From: Friedmanniella luteola
GTDB taxonomy: Bacteria; Actinomycetota; Actinomycetes; Propionibacteriales; Propionibacteriaceae
Direction: 5' to 3'
DNA length: 64,000 bases
Assembly: GCF_900105065.1 (NCBI RefSeq)
Contig: NZ_LT629749.1
Location: forward strand, 1,116,001 to 1,180,000
Below the pieces are notes generated by a model that saw nothing but the letters and a program-made list of their open reading frames with translations, was not told the DNA's origin and searched no databases. Both the position numbers and the translations under genes were made by a program. Positions 9,311 through 17,616 of this stretch are shown in pieces (positions within the stretch are counted from its first letter, which is position 1; every line of letters starts with the position of its first letter).

Positions 9311-10084
9311 GTGCGCACGGAACCGAGCCAGCGGTGGGTCCGGGGCTACGTCGGGGACGTCGCCGTGGTGGACACCCGGACGCCGCTGCTGTTCTGGGAG
9401 GACGCGTTCCCGGTCCCGGGCTACGCCTACGACCGGGCCGACGTCCGGGAGGACCTGCTGCGTCCGACGACCGTCCCGCCGCCGGAGCAGCCCTGGTTCT
9501 TCCTGCCCCAGGGCCCGGTGTCGGTCTGGTACGACCTGGTGGTCGACGGCCGCACCCTGCCGCACGCCGCCTGGACGCGGGACGACCCGGCGGTGGCGGA
9601 CCGGCTGGTGGTGAGCTGGCAGCCGGGCCTGCTCGACCGCTGGCTGGAGGAGGACGAGGAGGTGGCCGGCCACCCGCGCGACCCGCACAAGCGGGTCGAC
9701 GCGCTGCCGAGCAGCCGGCACGTGGTCGTGAGCCTCGACGGTGTCGTGCTGGCGGACTCGCGGTCGCCGGTGCTGCTGTTCGAGACGGGACTGCCGACCC
9801 GGTACTACCTGCCGCCGGCGGACGTCCACCTCGACGCCCTCACCCCCAGCCGCACCCGCAGCCACTGCCCGTACAAGGGTGACGCGGACCGCTACTGGGA
9901 CGTGACCGACCACCCCGACGGCGCCGGCCTGGCCTGGTCGTACACCGACCCGTACCCGGCCGTCGCGCGGATCCGGGACCGGGTGGCCTTCTACGACGAG
10001 CTGGTCGACGTCACCGTCGACGGGGTCCGCCAGCCCCGGCCCACGTCCCCGTTCAGCACGGCCGCCCACCGCCCCGCCAGCTGA
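9311..10084 (+). CDS. DUF427 domain protein
   Basis: Cytoplasmic protein of about 257 residues belonging to the DUF427 family, whose biochemical role is not established. Two copies of the domain are visible: a divergent one near the N-terminus (VDTRTPLLFWEDAFPVPGYA) and a canonical one in the second half (DSRSPVLLFETGLPTRYY, then SHCPYKGDADRYWDV). I choose GTG 9311 because a purine-rich GGGGGAGGGAGG tract ends about six bases upstream; a GTG at 9278 in the same frame lies before that tract. It could be co-transcribed with livF but has no clear functional link. It converges with the thioesterase gene, with one base between the stops. Confidence 0.75.
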   Translation: MRTEPSQRWVRGYVGDVAVVDTRTPLLFWEDAFPVPGYAYDRADVREDLLRPTTVPPPEQPWFFLPQGPVSVWYDLVVDGRTLPHAAWTRDDPAVADRLVVSWQPGLLDRWLEEDEEVAGHPRDPHKRVDALPSSRHVVVSLDGVVLADSRSPVLLFETGLPTRYYLPPADVHLDALTPSRTRSHCPYKGDADRYWDVTDHPDGAGLAWSYTDPYPAVARIRDRVAFYDELVDVTVDGVRQPRPTSPFSTAAHRPAS

Positions 10085-10085
10085 C

Positions 10086-10502
10086 TCAGCGGGGGTCGAC
10101 CAGCTGGCAGGTCAGCCGTGCCGTGCAGACCCGGCGGCCCTCGTCGTCGACCAGCACCACCTCGTAGCTGGCGACGGAGCGGCCGAGCCGCAGCGCCGTC
10201 GCGGTGCCGGTCACCCAGCCGCTGCGGACCGAGCGGTGGTGGGTGGCGTTGAGGTCGACGCCGACCGCGACCCGGTCGGGCTGGGCGTGCGCCGCGGCCC
10301 CGATCGAGCCGAGCGTCTCCACCAGCACGCACGAGGCACCGCCGTGCCAGAGCCCCATCGGCTGCGTGTTGCCCTCCACCGGCATCCGCCCGACGATCCG
10401 CTCGGGCGTCAGCTCGAGCACCTGCAGTCCCATCTTGGTGTCCAGGGCGCTGGTCATCCCGGCGTACCAGGCGGGGACGGGCGGGTGGTCGGGGGTGCTC
10501 AC
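10086..10502 (-). CDS. PaaI-type hotdog-fold thioesterase
   Basis: Predicted acyl-CoA thioesterase of 138 residues. The hotdog helix motif GLWHGGASCVLVETLGSI matches the PaaI/1,4-dihydroxy-2-naphthoyl-CoA hydrolase group, in which His-Gly-Gly precedes the catalytic acidic residue (here Glu in LVETLGS). The substrate is unknown; menaquinone biosynthesis or aromatic-CoA salvage are possibilities. The GTG start is preceded by TAGGCT on the minus strand (10509-10514 plus coordinates) six bases away, suggesting a leaderless mRNA. It is divergent from polA, whose promoter lies in the same 55-bp gap. Confidence 0.85.
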   Translation of the reverse strand: MSTPDHPPVPAWYAGMTSALDTKMGLQVLELTPERIVGRMPVEGNTQPMGLWHGGASCVLVETLGSIGAAAHAQPDRVAVGVDLNATHHRSVRSGWVTGTATALRLGRSVASYEVVLVDDEGRRVCTARLTCQLVDPR

Positions 10503-10528
10503 CGGCTCAGCCTAAGCATGCCCGGGCG

Positions 10529-10551
10529 TTGTCAGCGGCCGCGGATAGAGT
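10529..10551 (+). promoter_or_regulatory. DNA-damage (PafBC-type) promoter of polA
   Basis: TTGTCA at 10529-10534, an 11-base spacer starting GCG, and TAGAGT at 10546-10551; GTG of polA follows six bases later. This matches the mycobacterial RecA-independent damage promoter (tTGTCRgtg-N8-TAnnnT), known to be used by PafBC. The same layout precedes uvrB, uvrA and uvrC in this window. Activity here is inferred. Confidence 0.7.
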
Positions 10552-10557
10552 CGGGCC

Positions 10558-13320
10558 GTGCCCGCGCGAACCGCTCCCTCCTCCCGAGCCGCCAAGAACG
10601 CCGCCGCCGCGGCCGCGGCCCCGCCGTCGCGCCCCAAGCTGCTGCTCATCGACGGCCACTCGGTGGCCTACCGCGCCTTCTTCGCCCTGCCGGTGGAGAA
10701 CTTCTCGACGGCGACCGGCCAGCACACCAACGGCGTGTTCGGCTTCACCTCGATGCTCATCAACGTCCTGCGCGACGAGGCCCCGACGCACGTGGGCGTC
10801 GCCTTCGACGTCTCCCGGCAGACCTTCCGGTCCGAGATCTACACCGAGTACAAGGCGAACCGCAGCGCGACGCCCGACGAGTTCAAGGGTCAGGTCGACC
10901 TGGTCCGGGAGGTGCTGAAGGCCCTCAACATCCCCTACGTGCAGAAGCCCGGGTTCGAGGCCGACGACGTGATCGGCACGCTCGCCACCCAGGCGGAGGC
11001 GCAGGGCTTCGACGTGCTGATCTGCACCGGCGACCGCGACGCCTTCCAGCTGGTCACCGACAACGTCACCGTGCTCTACCCGCGCAAGGGCGTCTCGGAC
11101 CTCGCCCGGATGACCCCGGCGACGGTGGAGGAGAAGTACTTCGCGACCCCGGCGATGTACCCCGACCTGGCCGCGCTGGTCGGGGAGACCAGCGACAACC
11201 TGCCGGGCGTCCCCGGCGTCGGGCCGAAGACGGCGGTGAAGTGGCTGCAGCAGTACGGCAGCCTGGAGGAGCTCGTGGCGCACGCGGGCGAGCTGAAGGG
11301 CAAGGCCGCCGCCGAGTTCCAGGCCCGGACCGAGGACGTGCTCCGGAACCGGCAGATCAACGCGCTGGTCCGCGACCTCGAGCTGGACCTGACCGTGGAC
11401 GACCTGGAGCGGCAGCCCTGGGACCGCGAGGCCACCCACACGCTGTTCGACGGGCTCGAGTTCCGGGTCCTGCGGGACCGGCTGCTGGAGGCGCTGCCCA
11501 ACGAGGAGGAGCTCGTGGCCGAGGGCGGCTTCGAGCTGACCGGGGAGGTGCTGGCGCAGGACGCGCTGGCGGCCTGGCTGGTCGAGCACGCCGCCGGGGA
11601 GCGGACCGGGGTCGACGTCGTCGGCCACTGGGGCTCCGGGACGGGCGACATCAGCGCGCTGGCCCTCGCCGCCGCGGACGGGGCCGCCGCGCAGGTCGAC
11701 GTCCAGCAGCTGACGCCGGCCGACGACCAGGCCCTGAGCCGCTGGCTGGCCGATCCCACGCACCGCAAGGCCATGCACGACGCGAAGGGGCCGCTGCTGG
11801 CCATCTGGGCCCGCGGCTGGGACCTGGACGGGCTCACCTCCGACACCCAGCTGGCCGCCTACCTCACCCGCCCCGACCAGCGCACCTTCGACCTCGCCGA
11901 CCTCACGGTGCGCTACCTCAAGCGCGAGCTGAAGGTCGAGGGCCTGCCCGACGCGCTGGAGACCGACCAGCTGGTGCTCGACTTCGGCGACGACGACTCG
12001 GGCACCCGGCTGGCCGCCGAGGCGGCCATGGTCCGGGCGCGCGCCGTCATCGACCTCGCCGACGCGCTCGACGCCGAGATCGCCCAGCGCAACGGCACCA
12101 GCCTGCTCAACGGGGTCGAGCTGCCGCTGCTGCGGACGCTCGCCCGGATGGAGCAGACGGGGGTGGCTGTCGACCTCGACCACCTGCAGGCGCTGGAGTC
12201 CGACTTCGGGGCCAAGGTCACCCAGGCGGCGGCCGACGCCTACGAGGTGCTCGGCAAGCAGATCAACCTCGGCTCCCCGAAGCAGCTGCAGGTGGTGCTG
12301 TTCGAGGAGCTGGGGATGCCGAAGACCCGCCGCACCCGGACGGGCTACACCACCGACGCCGACGCCCTGCAGGCCCTCTACGCCAAGACCGAGCACCCGT
12401 TCCTGGCGCACCTGCTGGTGCACCGCGACGCCATCCGGCTCAAGCAGACCGTGGAGGGCCTGCTCAAGTCGGTGGCCGAGGACGGCCGCATCCACACCAC
12501 CTACGTGCAGACCATCGCGGCGACGGGCCGGCTGTCCAGCACCGACCCCAACCTGCAGAACATCCCCATCCGCACCGAGGAGGGCCGGCGGATCCGCGAG
12601 GCCTTCGTCGTGGGCCCCGGGTACGAGTCGCTGATGTCGGCGGACTACTCCCAGATCGAGATGCGGATCATGGCGCACGCCAGCGAGGACGCCAGCCTCA
12701 TCGAGGCGTTCCGCTCGGGGATGGACTTCCACACCGTGACGGCCTCCCGGGTCTTCGGCGTCGAGCCGGACGCGGTCACGCCGGCCGAGCGGGCCAAGAT
12801 CAAGGCGATGAACTACGGCCTGGCCTACGGGCTGAGCGCCTTCGGCCTCAGCCAGCAGCTCACCATCGACACCTCCGAGGCGAAGGCCTTGATGGAGGAG
12901 TACTTCGAGCGGTTCGGCGGCGTGCGGGACTACCTGCACTCCCTCGTCGCGGACGCCCGCAAGACCGAGTACACCGAGACGATCCTCGGCCGCCGCCGCT
13001 ACCTGCCCGACCTGATGAGCGACAACCGGCAGCGCCGGGAGATGGCCGAGCGGATGGCGCTCAACGCGCCCATCCAGGGCTCGGCCGCCGACATCATCAA
13101 GGTCGCCATGCTCGACGTGGAGCGGGCGCTGGGCGACGCCGGGATGCGCAGCCGGATGCTGCTCCAGGTGCACGACGAGCTGGTCTTCGAGGTCGCGACG
13201 GGGGAGCGGCAGGCGCTGGAGCAGCTGGTCCGGGACAAGATGGGCCAGGCGGTCGAGATGACGGTGCCGCTCGACGTCTCCGTCGGCGTGGGCCGCTCGT
13301 GGCACGAGGCGGCCCACTGA
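10558..13320 (+). CDS. polA: DNA polymerase I
   Basis: Fills gaps after excision repair and removes RNA primers. The 920-residue protein has an N-terminal 5'-3' exonuclease domain (about residues 20-320: LLIDGHSVAYRAFFA, FEADDVIGTLA, CTGDRDAFQL), a degenerate 3'-5' exonuclease domain without a recognisable DxE motif, and a complete polymerase domain: motif A ADYSQIEMRI, motif B KIKAMNYGLAYG, motif C QVHDELVFE. The tyrosine in motif B is the form that tolerates dideoxynucleotides in related enzymes. The GTG start sits six bases after a TAGAGT hexamer, so translation is probably leaderless and damage-inducible. It is divergent from the thioesterase gene. Confidence 0.96.
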   Translation: MPARTAPSSRAAKNAAAAAAAPPSRPKLLLIDGHSVAYRAFFALPVENFSTATGQHTNGVFGFTSMLINVLRDEAPTHVGVAFDVSRQTFRSEIYTEYKANRSATPDEFKGQVDLVREVLKALNIPYVQKPGFEADDVIGTLATQAEAQGFDVLICTGDRDAFQLVTDNVTVLYPRKGVSDLARMTPATVEEKYFATPAMYPDLAALVGETSDNLPGVPGVGPKTAVKWLQQYGSLEELVAHAGELKGKAAAEFQARTEDVLRNRQINALVRDLELDLTVDDLERQPWDREATHTLFDGLEFRVLRDRLLEALPNEEELVAEGGFELTGEVLAQDALAAWLVEHAAGERTGVDVVGHWGSGTGDISALALAAADGAAAQVDVQQLTPADDQALSRWLADPTHRKAMHDAKGPLLAIWARGWDLDGLTSDTQLAAYLTRPDQRTFDLADLTVRYLKRELKVEGLPDALETDQLVLDFGDDDSGTRLAAEAAMVRARAVIDLADALDAEIAQRNGTSLLNGVELPLLRTLARMEQTGVAVDLDHLQALESDFGAKVTQAAADAYEVLGKQINLGSPKQLQVVLFEELGMPKTRRTRTGYTTDADALQALYAKTEHPFLAHLLVHRDAIRLKQTVEGLLKSVAEDGRIHTTYVQTIAATGRLSSTDPNLQNIPIRTEEGRRIREAFVVGPGYESLMSADYSQIEMRIMAHASEDASLIEAFRSGMDFHTVTASRVFGVEPDAVTPAERAKIKAMNYGLAYGLSAFGLSQQLTIDTSEAKALMEEYFERFGGVRDYLHSLVADARKTEYTETILGRRRYLPDLMSDNRQRREMAERMALNAPIQGSAADIIKVAMLDVERALGDAGMRSRMLLQVHDELVFEVATGERQALEQLVRDKMGQAVEMTVPLDVSVGVGRSWHEAAH

Positions 13321-13332
13321 GCCCGGTGGCCG

Positions 13333-13653
13333 CTAGGTCGCCGTCGGGCCCACCGGCGACCAGCTGAAGGCCTCCCGGTACCAGCCGTCGTCGGCGGCCC
13401 AGGAGCGGAGCGCGTCGAAGGCCGCGTCGGTGTTCGGGACGGTCGCGACGAGCCGCTCGCCGTCGCCGGAGCGCACCTCCACGGCCCACCGGCCGCCCGG
13501 CACCCGGGTGGCCTCCGCCCGCGGCACCGCGGGGTCGGCGACCCGTTCCAGCAGCACCGACGTCGGCGCCTCCCACAGCAGCGGTCGCAGGCTCTCGGGG
13601 GTCAGCGGGTCGGCCACCCGTCCGGCGTCGTCGGTCCCTCGGAAGCCGGTCAC
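13333..13653 (-). CDS. Small hypothetical protein
   Basis: A 106-residue soluble protein that I do not recognise. It starts at GTG 13653, chosen because AGGAGGAGA lies just upstream on the minus strand; a longer frame exists but lacks a ribosome-binding site. It has a Trp-rich C-terminal part (LRSWAADDGWYREAFSW) and no membrane segment or cysteine. It converges with polA (12-bp gap) and points away from the rpsA promoter region. Codon pattern (G/C third positions) supports that it is coding. Confidence 0.6.
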   Translation of the reverse strand: MTGFRGTDDAGRVADPLTPESLRPLLWEAPTSVLLERVADPAVPRAEATRVPGGRWAVEVRSGDGERLVATVPNTDAAFDALRSWAADDGWYREAFSWSPVGPTAT

Positions 13654-13763
13654 GGTGTCTCCTCCTGCGGTTCGGTCTCGGCGGACGCCGACGACGTCCA
13701 CCGCGAGGGTAGGTGCGGCCGCGCGGTCCGCACCGGGCACGCGGGGGGACGGGCTCCCGGCGT

Positions 13764-13792
13764 TTGACCCTGCCTCAGCCCGAACGTATCCT
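13764..13792 (+). promoter_or_regulatory. Sigma-A type promoter of rpsA with ~190-nt leader
   Basis: TTGACC (13764-13769) and TATCCT (13787-13792) are separated by exactly 17 bases, an excellent housekeeping promoter. Transcription should start near 13799, leaving about 190 nt before the rpsA ATG. The leader contains a 9-bp hairpin (13811-13819 with 13830-13838, loop 10 nt). The segment 13654-13990 (337 bases) otherwise holds no gene that I can support. Autoregulation by S1 binding to its own leader, known in E. coli, is a possible role. Confidence 0.75.
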
Positions 13793-13990
13793 GAGATGTC
13801 GCTGTGGCCTGCGCGACCTCGGACGGAGCAGGTCGCGCGTGCCGGGGTTGAAGTCGGTTGTCGGTCGGGTCTGGGTCCAAGTCACCACGTGTGGGTTTGT
13901 GCAGCAGAAGGTCGGGCAGCAGGTCTCTCCGCGGTGAGCGGCTGCAGCACACCGGAACACCCACACCTTCCACTATCGGAGCCCTACTAC

Positions 13991-15478
13991 ATGACGTCCT
14001 CCCTCGAGGCACCCCCGCAGGTCGCAGTCGACGACTTCGACTCGGCCGAGGCTTTCCTGGCCGCGATCGACGCGACCATCAAGTACTTCAACGACGGTGA
14101 CATCGTCACCGGCACCGTCGTCAAGGTCGACCGTGACGAGGTCCTGCTGGACATCGGCTACAAGACCGAGGGGGTCATCCCCTCCAAAGAGCTCTCCATC
14201 AAGCACGACGTCGACCCGTTCGAGGTCGTCAGCGTCGGTGACGTGATCGAGGCCCTCGTCCAGCAGAAGGAGGACAAGGAGGGCCGGCTGATCCTGTCCA
14301 AGAAGCGGGCTCAGTACGAGCGCGCCTGGGGCACGATCGAGAAGATCAAGGAAGAGGACGGGGTCGTCACCGGCCACGTCATCGAGGTCGTCAAGGGTGG
14401 CCTCATCATCGACATCGGCCTGCGCGGCTTCCTGCCCGCGTCGCTGGTGGAGATGCGGCGCGTCCGCGACCTGCAGCCCTACGTGGGCATGGAGCTCGAG
14501 GCCAAGATCATCGAGCTGGACAAGAACCGCAACAACGTGGTCCTGTCCCGTCGTGCCTGGCTGGAGCAGACGCAGTCCGAGGTCCGCCAGAACTTCCTCA
14601 CCCAGCTGCAGAAGGGCCAGATCCGCAAGGGTGTCGTGTCCTCGATCGTCAACTTCGGTGCCTTCGTGGACCTCGGTGGCGTCGACGGCCTCGTGCACGT
14701 CTCGGAGCTGTCCTGGAAGCACATCGACCACCCCTCCGAGGTCGTCGAGGTCGGCCAGGAGGTCACCGTCGAGGTGCTGGACGTCGACATGGACCGCGAG
14801 CGCGTGTCCCTGTCGCTGAAGGCGACGCAGGAGGACCCGTGGCAGGCCTTCGCCCGGACCCACCAGATCGGCCAGATCGTGCCCGGCAAGGTCACGAAGC
14901 TGGTCCCGTTCGGTGCGTTCGTGCGGGTCGAGGAGGGCATCGAGGGTCTGGTGCACGTCTCCGAGCTGGCCGAGCGCCACGTCGAGATCCCCGAGCAGGT
15001 CGTCACGGTCAACGACGACGTCCTGGTCAAGATCATCGACATCGACCTGGAGCGTCGCCGCATCTCGCTGTCGCTGAAGCAGGCCAACGAGGGTGTGGAC
15101 ATCAACTCCGAGGAGTTCGACCCCACGCTCTACGGCATGGCGGCGTCCTACGACGACCAGGGCAACTACCTGTACCCGGAGGGCTTCGACTCCGAGACGG
15201 GCGAGTGGCTCGAGGGCTTCGACGACCAGCGCGCAGCCTGGGAGCAGCAGTACGCCGAGGCGCACGCCCGCTGGGAGGCGCACAAGAAGCAGGTCGAGGA
15301 CGCGGAGAACTCCGAGGTGGCCGCGGCCGTCCCGGCCAGCTACTCCTCCACGACCGGTGCCGCCGGTGCTCCGGCGCCCGCCGAGGCGCCCAGCGGAGCC
15401 GTCGTGCCGGAGGGCTCGCTGGCCTCCGACGAGGCCCTGCAGGCCCTGCGCGAGAAGCTGACGGGCGGCGCCTCCTGA
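13991..15478 (+). CDS. rpsA: 30S ribosomal protein S1
   Basis: RNA-binding ribosomal protein that helps place structured mRNAs on the ribosome. The 495-residue protein has four S1 motifs at roughly residues 35-105, 120-185, 210-280 and 295-365 (for example VVSSIVNFGAFVDLGGVDGL and GKVTKLVPFGAFVRVEEGIE). This is the four-domain actinobacterial form rather than the six-domain E. coli form. The C-terminal ~100 residues are acidic, then Ala/Pro-rich and of low complexity. Start is ATG 13991 with a weak GGAG about ten bases upstream. A strong terminator follows at 15533-15568. Confidence 0.97.
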   Translation: MTSSLEAPPQVAVDDFDSAEAFLAAIDATIKYFNDGDIVTGTVVKVDRDEVLLDIGYKTEGVIPSKELSIKHDVDPFEVVSVGDVIEALVQQKEDKEGRLILSKKRAQYERAWGTIEKIKEEDGVVTGHVIEVVKGGLIIDIGLRGFLPASLVEMRRVRDLQPYVGMELEAKIIELDKNRNNVVLSRRAWLEQTQSEVRQNFLTQLQKGQIRKGVVSSIVNFGAFVDLGGVDGLVHVSELSWKHIDHPSEVVEVGQEVTVEVLDVDMDRERVSLSLKATQEDPWQAFARTHQIGQIVPGKVTKLVPFGAFVRVEEGIEGLVHVSELAERHVEIPEQVVTVNDDVLVKIIDIDLERRRISLSLKQANEGVDINSEEFDPTLYGMAASYDDQGNYLYPEGFDSETGEWLEGFDDQRAAWEQQYAEAHARWEAHKKQVEDAENSEVAAAVPASYSSTTGAAGAPAPAEAPSGAVVPEGSLASDEALQALREKLTGGAS

Positions 15479-15532
15479 GGCACCACCCGCGGCTGACCCG
15501 GCGCTGAGCCGGTCGCCCCGCTGAGCTCGACC

Positions 15533-15568
15533 ACGAGGCCCTCCCACCGTCCGGTGGGAGGGCCTCGT
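15533..15568 (+). terminator. Terminator of rpsA
   Basis: Perfect 16-bp stem, ACGAGGCCCTCCCACC (15533-15548) with 15553-15568, around the tetraloop GTCC. There is no T-tract. It lies 55 bases after the rpsA stop and 45 bases before coaE. Confidence 0.85.
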
Positions 15569-15612
15569 GCCGTTCCCGGTCGGGGCCGGTGGCGCTGCCT
15601 AGGCTGGGCACC

Positions 15613-16212
15613 ATGCTGCGGGTGGGTCTGACGGGCGGGATCGCCTCGGGGAAGAGCACGGTCGCCGCGGAGCTGGCGCGGCGGGGGGCGGTGCTGGTCG
15701 ACGCCGACGCGCTGGCCCGCGAGGTGGTCGAGCCGGGGACCCCCGGGCTCGACGCCGTGGTGCACCGCTTCGGACCGGAGGTGCTGGACGGTGAGCGGCT
15801 GGACCGGGCGGCTCTCGGCCGGCGCGTCTTCGCCGACGCGGAGGCCCGGCGCGACCTGGAGCGGATCATCCACCCGCGGGTCCGGGCCCGCGCGGCCCAG
15901 CTGGAGGCGGCGGCCGACGCCGACGCGGTCGTCGTGCACGTCATCCCGCTGCTCGTGGAGACGGGGCAGGCCGACGACTTCGACCTCTGCGTGGTGGTCG
16001 ACCTCGAGCCCGACACCCAGCTCCGCCGGCTCCGGGAGCGGAACGGGCTGACCGCGGAGGAGGCCCGGGCCCGGGTCGAGGCGCAGGCGAGCCGGGCCGA
16101 GCGGCTCGCCGCCGCCGACTGGGTGATCGACAACGAGGGCAGCCCCGCGGACCTCCGCCGCCAGGTCGACACGCTCTGGTCCGAGCTCGCGGCGGGTGGC
16201 GCGGCCGGCTGA
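15613..16212 (+). CDS. coaE: Dephospho-CoA kinase
   Basis: Catalyses the last step of coenzyme A synthesis, phosphorylating the 3'-hydroxyl of dephospho-CoA. The P-loop is LTGGIASGKST near the N-terminus, followed by DADALAREVVEPG and the lid region RLRERNGLT. At 199 residues it is the single-domain enzyme, without the extra C-terminal UPF0157-like domain found in mycobacterial CoaE. ATG 15613 lies seven bases after TAGGCT (15600-15605), indicating a leaderless transcript. Its place after rpsA is conserved in actinobacteria. Confidence 0.94.
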   Translation: MLRVGLTGGIASGKSTVAAELARRGAVLVDADALAREVVEPGTPGLDAVVHRFGPEVLDGERLDRAALGRRVFADAEARRDLERIIHPRVRARAAQLEAAADADAVVVHVIPLLVETGQADDFDLCVVVDLEPDTQLRRLRERNGLTAEEARARVEAQASRAERLAAADWVIDNEGSPADLRRQVDTLWSELAAGGAAG

Positions 16213-16311
16213 CATACTCCTGTCGGCGCTGGCCGGGCGGGGACACCACGGCCCCGCTCCGTGCACCCAGGCGCCGGCTCTGGCCGGCCCGTCGAGAGGG
16301 GACGAAACACA

Positions 16312-17616
16312 GTGGGATGCCCACGCTGCGGGGCCGCGCTCCCCGACGTCGCGCACTTCTGCCACGTCTGCGGGCTGGACGAGCGGTCCGGTGACAGCGG
16401 CCGCCGGCACTCCTTCGCCGTCAAGCCCGACGAGCCCGTCGCCTCGTTCGCCCTGATCTCCTCGATCATGCCGCGCGGGGCCGGGCAGCGCCCGCAGACC
16501 TACCGGCTGGCGCTCACCGTGGCCCTGGCGGTCGCGCTGGTGGCCGCCCTCTTCGGGGCGATGCCCATCGCGGTGCTGGTCGCCGCGTTCGCCATCCCCG
16601 TCGTCTACGTCGTCTACCTCTACGACGTGAACCTGTGGGAGGACGAGCCCCTCCCGGTGACGGCCCTGGCCTTCCTGCTCACCGGCGGGCTGGCCCTGGT
16701 GTTCACCGTGCTCTGGACCTTCCTGCGCGGGCCGGTGCCGTTGGCCCCGACCGGCCTGGACGGCACGGTCGGCGCCGCCCCGCGGCTGGGCACCTTCGTG
16801 CTGGTCGCCCTGCTGGTGCCGGTGGTGGGCGAGCTCATCCGGCAGGTCGGGCCGGTGATGCTGGCCAGCCGCCCACGGTTCGACGACCTGATGGACGGTC
16901 TCACCTTCGGGGTGGTGAGCGGCGTCGCGTACGCCTGCTTCGACACCCTGGTCCGGCACTGGGACCTGCTGACCGGCGGCCTGCAGGACCAGAACGCGGG
17001 CCTGTGGGCGTCGCTGGTCTTCCTCGAGGGCTTCGTCAAGCCGCTCGTGATGGGCTCGGCGACCGGGCTGGCCTGCGCGGAGTTCTCCGGTCTCGGCCGT
17101 GGCTACGACGGCTTCACCCCCCGCTACGTCCGCGCCGTGGTCCTGGCCGTGCTGGCCAACATCGCCTACCAGGCCGGCACCTACCTGTTCTCGTTCGCCG
17201 GCAGCCCCACGCTCGGCGTGCTGCTGGGCGTGCTCTGGGGCCTGCTGATCCTCGGTGTCTTGATCCTGCGGCTGCGGACCGTGCTGCACGTCGGGTTGAT
17301 GGAGGCCGCTCTCGAGCGGTCGGCCCGCGAGCGGGGCGTCGGCGAAACCGGCGAGCTCGCGTTCTGCGCGCGGTGCGAGATGCCGTTGCAGGAGCACGCC
17401 GCCTTCTGCACCGCCTGCGGCACCGCGGTCCGCGTCCAGGCCAAGCCCGAGCGCACCGGCGCCAGCGAGCCGGCCCTGACGGGAGCCGGTGGCGCCGCCG
17501 GCGGCGTCGGTCCGGACGGGTCCGTCTCCCGCACCCCATTGGCAGGACCGCCACCGCCGACCGGGGACACGACCGAGGTCCGTGCCCGCGTCGAGGACGA
17601 GGAGGGGCGGGCATGA
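16312..17616 (+). CDS. Polytopic membrane protein with zinc ribbons at both ends (PrsW-like core)
   Basis: A 434-residue protein whose core (about residues 65-345) has seven to eight hydrophobic segments and resembles the PrsW/CPBP-like intramembrane protease superfamily (segments VVGELIRQ and DDLMDGLTFGVVSG). The usual second acidic motif is not clear (YACFDTLV), so protease activity is uncertain. An N-terminal zinc ribbon (CPRCG, then CHVCG) and a second ribbon after the last membrane span (CARCEMP, then CTACGT) are unusual for the family. The C-terminus is Gly/Pro-rich. Start GTG 16312 has GAGAGGGGA upstream. It overlaps the next gene by four bases (ATGA), so the two are probably made together. 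Confidence 0.65.
   Translation: MGCPRCGAALPDVAHFCHVCGLDERSGDSGRRHSFAVKPDEPVASFALISSIMPRGAGQRPQTYRLALTVALAVALVAALFGAMPIAVLVAAFAIPVVYVVYLYDVNLWEDEPLPVTALAFLLTGGLALVFTVLWTFLRGPVPLAPTGLDGTVGAAPRLGTFVLVALLVPVVGELIRQVGPVMLASRPRFDDLMDGLTFGVVSGVAYACFDTLVRHWDLLTGGLQDQNAGLWASLVFLEGFVKPLVMGSATGLACAEFSGLGRGYDGFTPRYVRAVVLAVLANIAYQAGTYLFSFAGSPTLGVLLGVLWGLLILGVLILRLRTVLHVGLMEAALERSARERGVGETGELAFCARCEMPLQEHAAFCTACGTAVRVQAKPERTGASEPALTGAGGAAGGVGPDGSVSRTPLAGPPPPTGDTTEVRARVEDEEGRA

Noticed and set aside
16312-17616. Calling this gene an active PrsW protease
   Set aside because: The DGLTFG segment resembles PrsW, but the conserved acidic pairs are not all present (YACFDTLV), so only the fold-level similarity is kept.
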